A stretch of 6,963 bases of DNA from QHWK01 sp035315685. GTDB lineage: Bacteria > Acidobacteriota > Vicinamibacteria > Vicinamibacterales > CAVVIG01. Positions 6,231-6,963 of this stretch are shown piece by piece. How positions within the stretch are numbered: position 1 is the stretch's first letter; each line of letters opens with the position of its first letter. Both the position numbers and the translations under genes were made by a program. Below the pieces are notes generated by a model. It saw only the letters and a list, made by a program, of their open reading frames with translations, was not told the DNA's origin and did not search any database. The stretch covers positions 1 to 6,963 of the forward strand of contig DATFXR010000691.1 of assembly GCA_035315685.1 (NCBI GenBank), read 5' to 3'.

Positions 6231-6963
6231 CCAGCGCGAGGTGCGGCGTCACCGCCGGCGGCGCAGGCGCGGCGGCCTGCAAATCGAAGTCGCGAATGAC
6301 TTCGCGCACCACGTCGCCGTCCACCGGCCGCTGATCGAGCGCGAAGCCCGAGGTCAGCGCGTTGTCGCACATCACGCTGATCGTGCGCGGCAGACCACGC
6401 GAGTACTCGTGAATCAATGTGACCGCCTCGCGCGTGAAGATGTTTGCCGGATCACCGCCCGCGGTGCGGATCCGCGAGGCGATGTAGGCGGCGGTGTCGG
6501 GCAGGTCGAGTGGTTTCAGCTCGCACCGCAGCGCGACCCGCTGCTTCAGCTGCCGCAGACCCGGCTGCTTCAGGCGATCGGAGAGCTCCGGCTGTCCGGC
6601 GAGGATCACCGGCAGCAGCTTGCTCGTCTGCGTTTCCATGTTGGCGAGCAGGCGAATCTCCTCGAGGATCTCGTCAGGGATCGCCTGCGCTTCGTCCACG
6701 ACGAGCGCCGTCGTCTCCTTGCGGGCGTGCCGTGCTCGAATCGCCGCTTCGAGGCCGCCGAGCAGCGACGCCTTGGATCGCTCGGCGCTGCCCGTCAGCT
6801 CGAAGCGAGCCGCGAGCGTCTCGAAGAATTCCGCGCGCGTCAACGTCGGGTTGTCGATCAGCGCGACCTTCACGTGCCGGCATTTGTCGGAGGCGAGCGC
6901 GGCGCGCAGCAGCGTCGACTTGCCGGTGCCGGCTTCACCGATCAGCAGCGTCACCGGCTTGGC
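6211..6963 (-). CDS. ExeA/GspA-type AAA ATPase, 5' end outside window
   Basis: The C-terminal 250 residues of an AAA ATPase of the ExeA/GspA/MshM type. Relatives supply ATP-driven function to type II secretion, pilus or exopolysaccharide (PEP-CTERM-linked) assembly, usually at the inner membrane. Walker A GEAGTGKST is at 6913-6939 and Walker B LVVDEAQ at 6685-6705, followed by the sensor-like ILAGQPEL, LKQRVALRCELKPL with a likely arginine finger, and the C-terminal lid motif EYSRGLPRTISVMCDNAL. The frame runs open off the right edge (AKPVTLLIG), so the GTG at 6954 is an internal Val and roughly 40-60 N-terminal residues are missing if it follows the family. After the lid there is only a short Ala/Pro-rich tail, without the peptidoglycan-binding domain found in long ExeA proteins. 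Transposition ATPases such as TniB share this fold, but ILAGQPEL and the lid fit ExeA better. Its operon lies to the right. Confidence 0.88.
   Translation of the reverse strand, partial: AKPVTLLIGEAGTGKSTLLRAALASDKCRHVKVALIDNPTLTRAEFFETLAARFELTGSAERSKASLLGGLEAAIRARHARKETTALVVDEAQAIPDEILEEIRLLANMETQTSKLLPVILAGQPELSDRLKQPGLRQLKQRVALRCELKPLDLPDTAAYIASRIRTAGGDPANIFTREAVTLIHEYSRGLPRTISVMCDNALTSGFALDQRPVDGDVVREVIRDFDLQAAAPAPPAVTPHLALVRTETS

Overview
The window is GC-rich bacterial DNA, densely coding and free of mobile-element genes. It most resembles an Acidobacteriota genome, possibly of the Vicinamibacteria type. That is an inference from three things: the base composition; a short palindrome that reads VRLQPD on one strand and VRLKPD on the other, a repeat I remember from that phylum; and an intergenic cluster of 9-base GCGCAGAGA units of a kind common in environmental genomes. 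No 16S or other taxonomic marker is present.

Layout: (1) 2-1210 (+), the 3' part of an unrecognised protein with protein-kinase-like HxDxKxxN and DFG motifs. (2) 1207-2031 (+), overlapping it by ATGA, an exported PAP2-type acid phosphatase carrying the palindrome in frame just after its signal peptide. (3) 2032-2271, a gene-free gap almost filled by a repeat element of about 178 bp with imperfect inverted ends and two internal direct repeats. It ends in a -10-like box placed as for a leaderless GTG start. (4) 2272-3219 (+), a nucleotidyltransferase-fold protein with a helical middle and a possible winged-helix end. (5) 3245-6187 (+), a UvrA excinuclease ATPase of a divergent type that lacks half of its first zinc finger. 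(6) 6211-6963 (-), the 3' part of an ExeA/GspA-type AAA ATPase, convergent with uvrA across a short hairpin.

The first two genes are probably translationally coupled. The nucleotidyltransferase and uvrA lie 25 bases apart on the same strand and may be co-transcribed, but no shared pathway is evident. The ATPase belongs to an operon that lies outside the window to the right. I see no convincing new multi-gene system. The items most worth a second look are the kinase-like protein paired with a phosphatase, the structured intergenic repeat, the in-frame palindrome, and the unusual zinc-binding layout of the UvrA.
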